From: an uncultured Aquimarina sp.
GTDB taxonomy: Bacteria; Bacteroidota; Bacteroidia; Flavobacteriales; Flavobacteriaceae
DNA: 64,000 nucleotides
Assembly: GCA_947499005.1 (NCBI GenBank)
Contig: CANMML010000010.1
Coordinates: forward strand, 62,001-126,000
Direction of reading: 5' to 3'
Positions 63,858 to 64,000 of the stretch are shown one piece after another. Every line of letters starts with the position of its first letter. The stretch's first letter is position 1. The notes under the pieces were generated by a model. It was given only the letters and a program-made list of their open reading frames with translations, searched no databases and was not told the origin of the DNA. Made by a program: the position numbers and the translations under genes.

Positions 63858-64000
63858 CTATAAAGCCATCCCTTTTATTTCTCTATATTTTTGCAGCGCA
63901 TTACCATCTGTAAGACTTGCTACATACTGGCAAATGCCAATCAAACGCAAATATAAATCTTCATTTTGATAGTCGAACTTCCCTGCTTCATTTCTTAATA
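63858..64000 (-). CDS. dgt: dGTPase-like deoxynucleoside triphosphohydrolase, C-terminal end (partial)
   Basis: The minus-strand frame entering at 63998 reads LRNEAGKFDYQNEDLYLRLI, then GICQYVASLTDGNALQKYREIKGMAL and a TAG stop at 63858-63860. The pattern C-x-YVASLTDGNALQKYREIKG matches the end of bacterial dGTPases (compare DYISGMTDxYALxLYRxLKG). Only 46 residues are visible. Co-directional with, and 17 bases from, the next gene. Confidence 0.72.
   Translation of the reverse strand, partial: LRNEAGKFDYQNEDLYLRLIGICQYVASLTDGNALQKYREIKGMAL

Noticed and set aside
1..64000. CRISPR arrays, rRNA and tRNA genes, prophage or transposase genes
   Set aside because: No regularly spaced repeats, no cloverleaf-like sequence with a recognisable T-loop in the intergenic regions, and no integrase or transposase protein were found by reading.

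Overview
This window comes from an AT-rich bacterium of the phylum Bacteroidota, most likely a marine member of the Flavobacteriaceae. Several features point there: secreted proteins with type IX secretion (T9SS) C-terminal tails, a TonB-dependent receptor, -7 promoter elements of the form TAnnTTTG instead of sigma70 boxes, weak or absent Shine-Dalgarno sequences, and enzymes for red-algal galactans (GH86, GH117, GH16). No rRNA, tRNA, CRISPR array, prophage or transposase was recognised.

Layout. 1-2.4 kb: housekeeping genes (end of an SRPBCC-like gene, pyrE, a NUDIX hydrolase divergent from it by only 8 bp, a polyprenyl diphosphate synthase). 2.6-9.4 kb: a self-regulated RND efflux operon (tetR, tolC-like, adaptor, pump) with a clear palindromic operator and a terminator. 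9.4-16.4 kb: mixed membrane and surface proteins, including an FG-GAP/CRTAC1-type protein, a PAP2 phosphatase and a small glycogen-binding-like protein. 16.5-21.5 kb: a gatC-gatA-gatB/aspS operon in which GatB and aspartyl-tRNA synthetase form one 1111-residue polypeptide. 22-27 kb: an AhpD-like protein, a relic of an AraC gene, a large beta-helix/discoidin T9SS protein and an intact AraC regulator.

27.3-33.3 kb holds a complete seven-gene Nit1C cluster in the canonical order nitB-C-D-E-F-G-H (conserved protein, nitrilase, radical SAM protein, acetyltransferase, AIR-synthase-like protein, small protein, flavoprotein). In several bacteria outside this phylum this cluster has been genetically linked to growth on cyanide as nitrogen source. 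Here an AraC regulator is divergent from it, a helically phased direct repeat sits in front of nitB, and the cluster is followed by an NTF2-like protein, a second AraC regulator and an exported cysteine hydrolase.

35.9-45.5 kb is a red-algal galactan catabolic locus: symporter, FAD oxidoreductase, GH2, GH117 and GH16 in one operon, divergent from a LacI regulator with three operator-like sites. It has no SusC/SusD pair. The GH16 enzyme carries an inserted discoidin-like domain. A separate GH86 agarase/porphyranase lies at 55-57.7 kb, with its own palindromic operator-like sites. Together these suggest GH86 and GH16 depolymerise agar or porphyran, GH117 and GH2 finish the oligosaccharides, and the symporter imports the sugar.

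45.7-54.7 kb: a CAP-domain lipoprotein, an M14 peptidase, a DUF6503-like protein, an amine oxidase/TPMT-like pair, and an iron-uptake-like trio (small Cys-motif protein, TonB receptor, PepSY membrane protein). 58-64 kb: Dps, queE, an FdhF/YdeP-type molybdoenzyme, a 2-hydroxyacid dehydrogenase, a membrane protein and the 3' end of a dGTPase gene. Short dispersed intergenic repeats of several families occur throughout; one separates nitG from nitH inside an otherwise compact operon.
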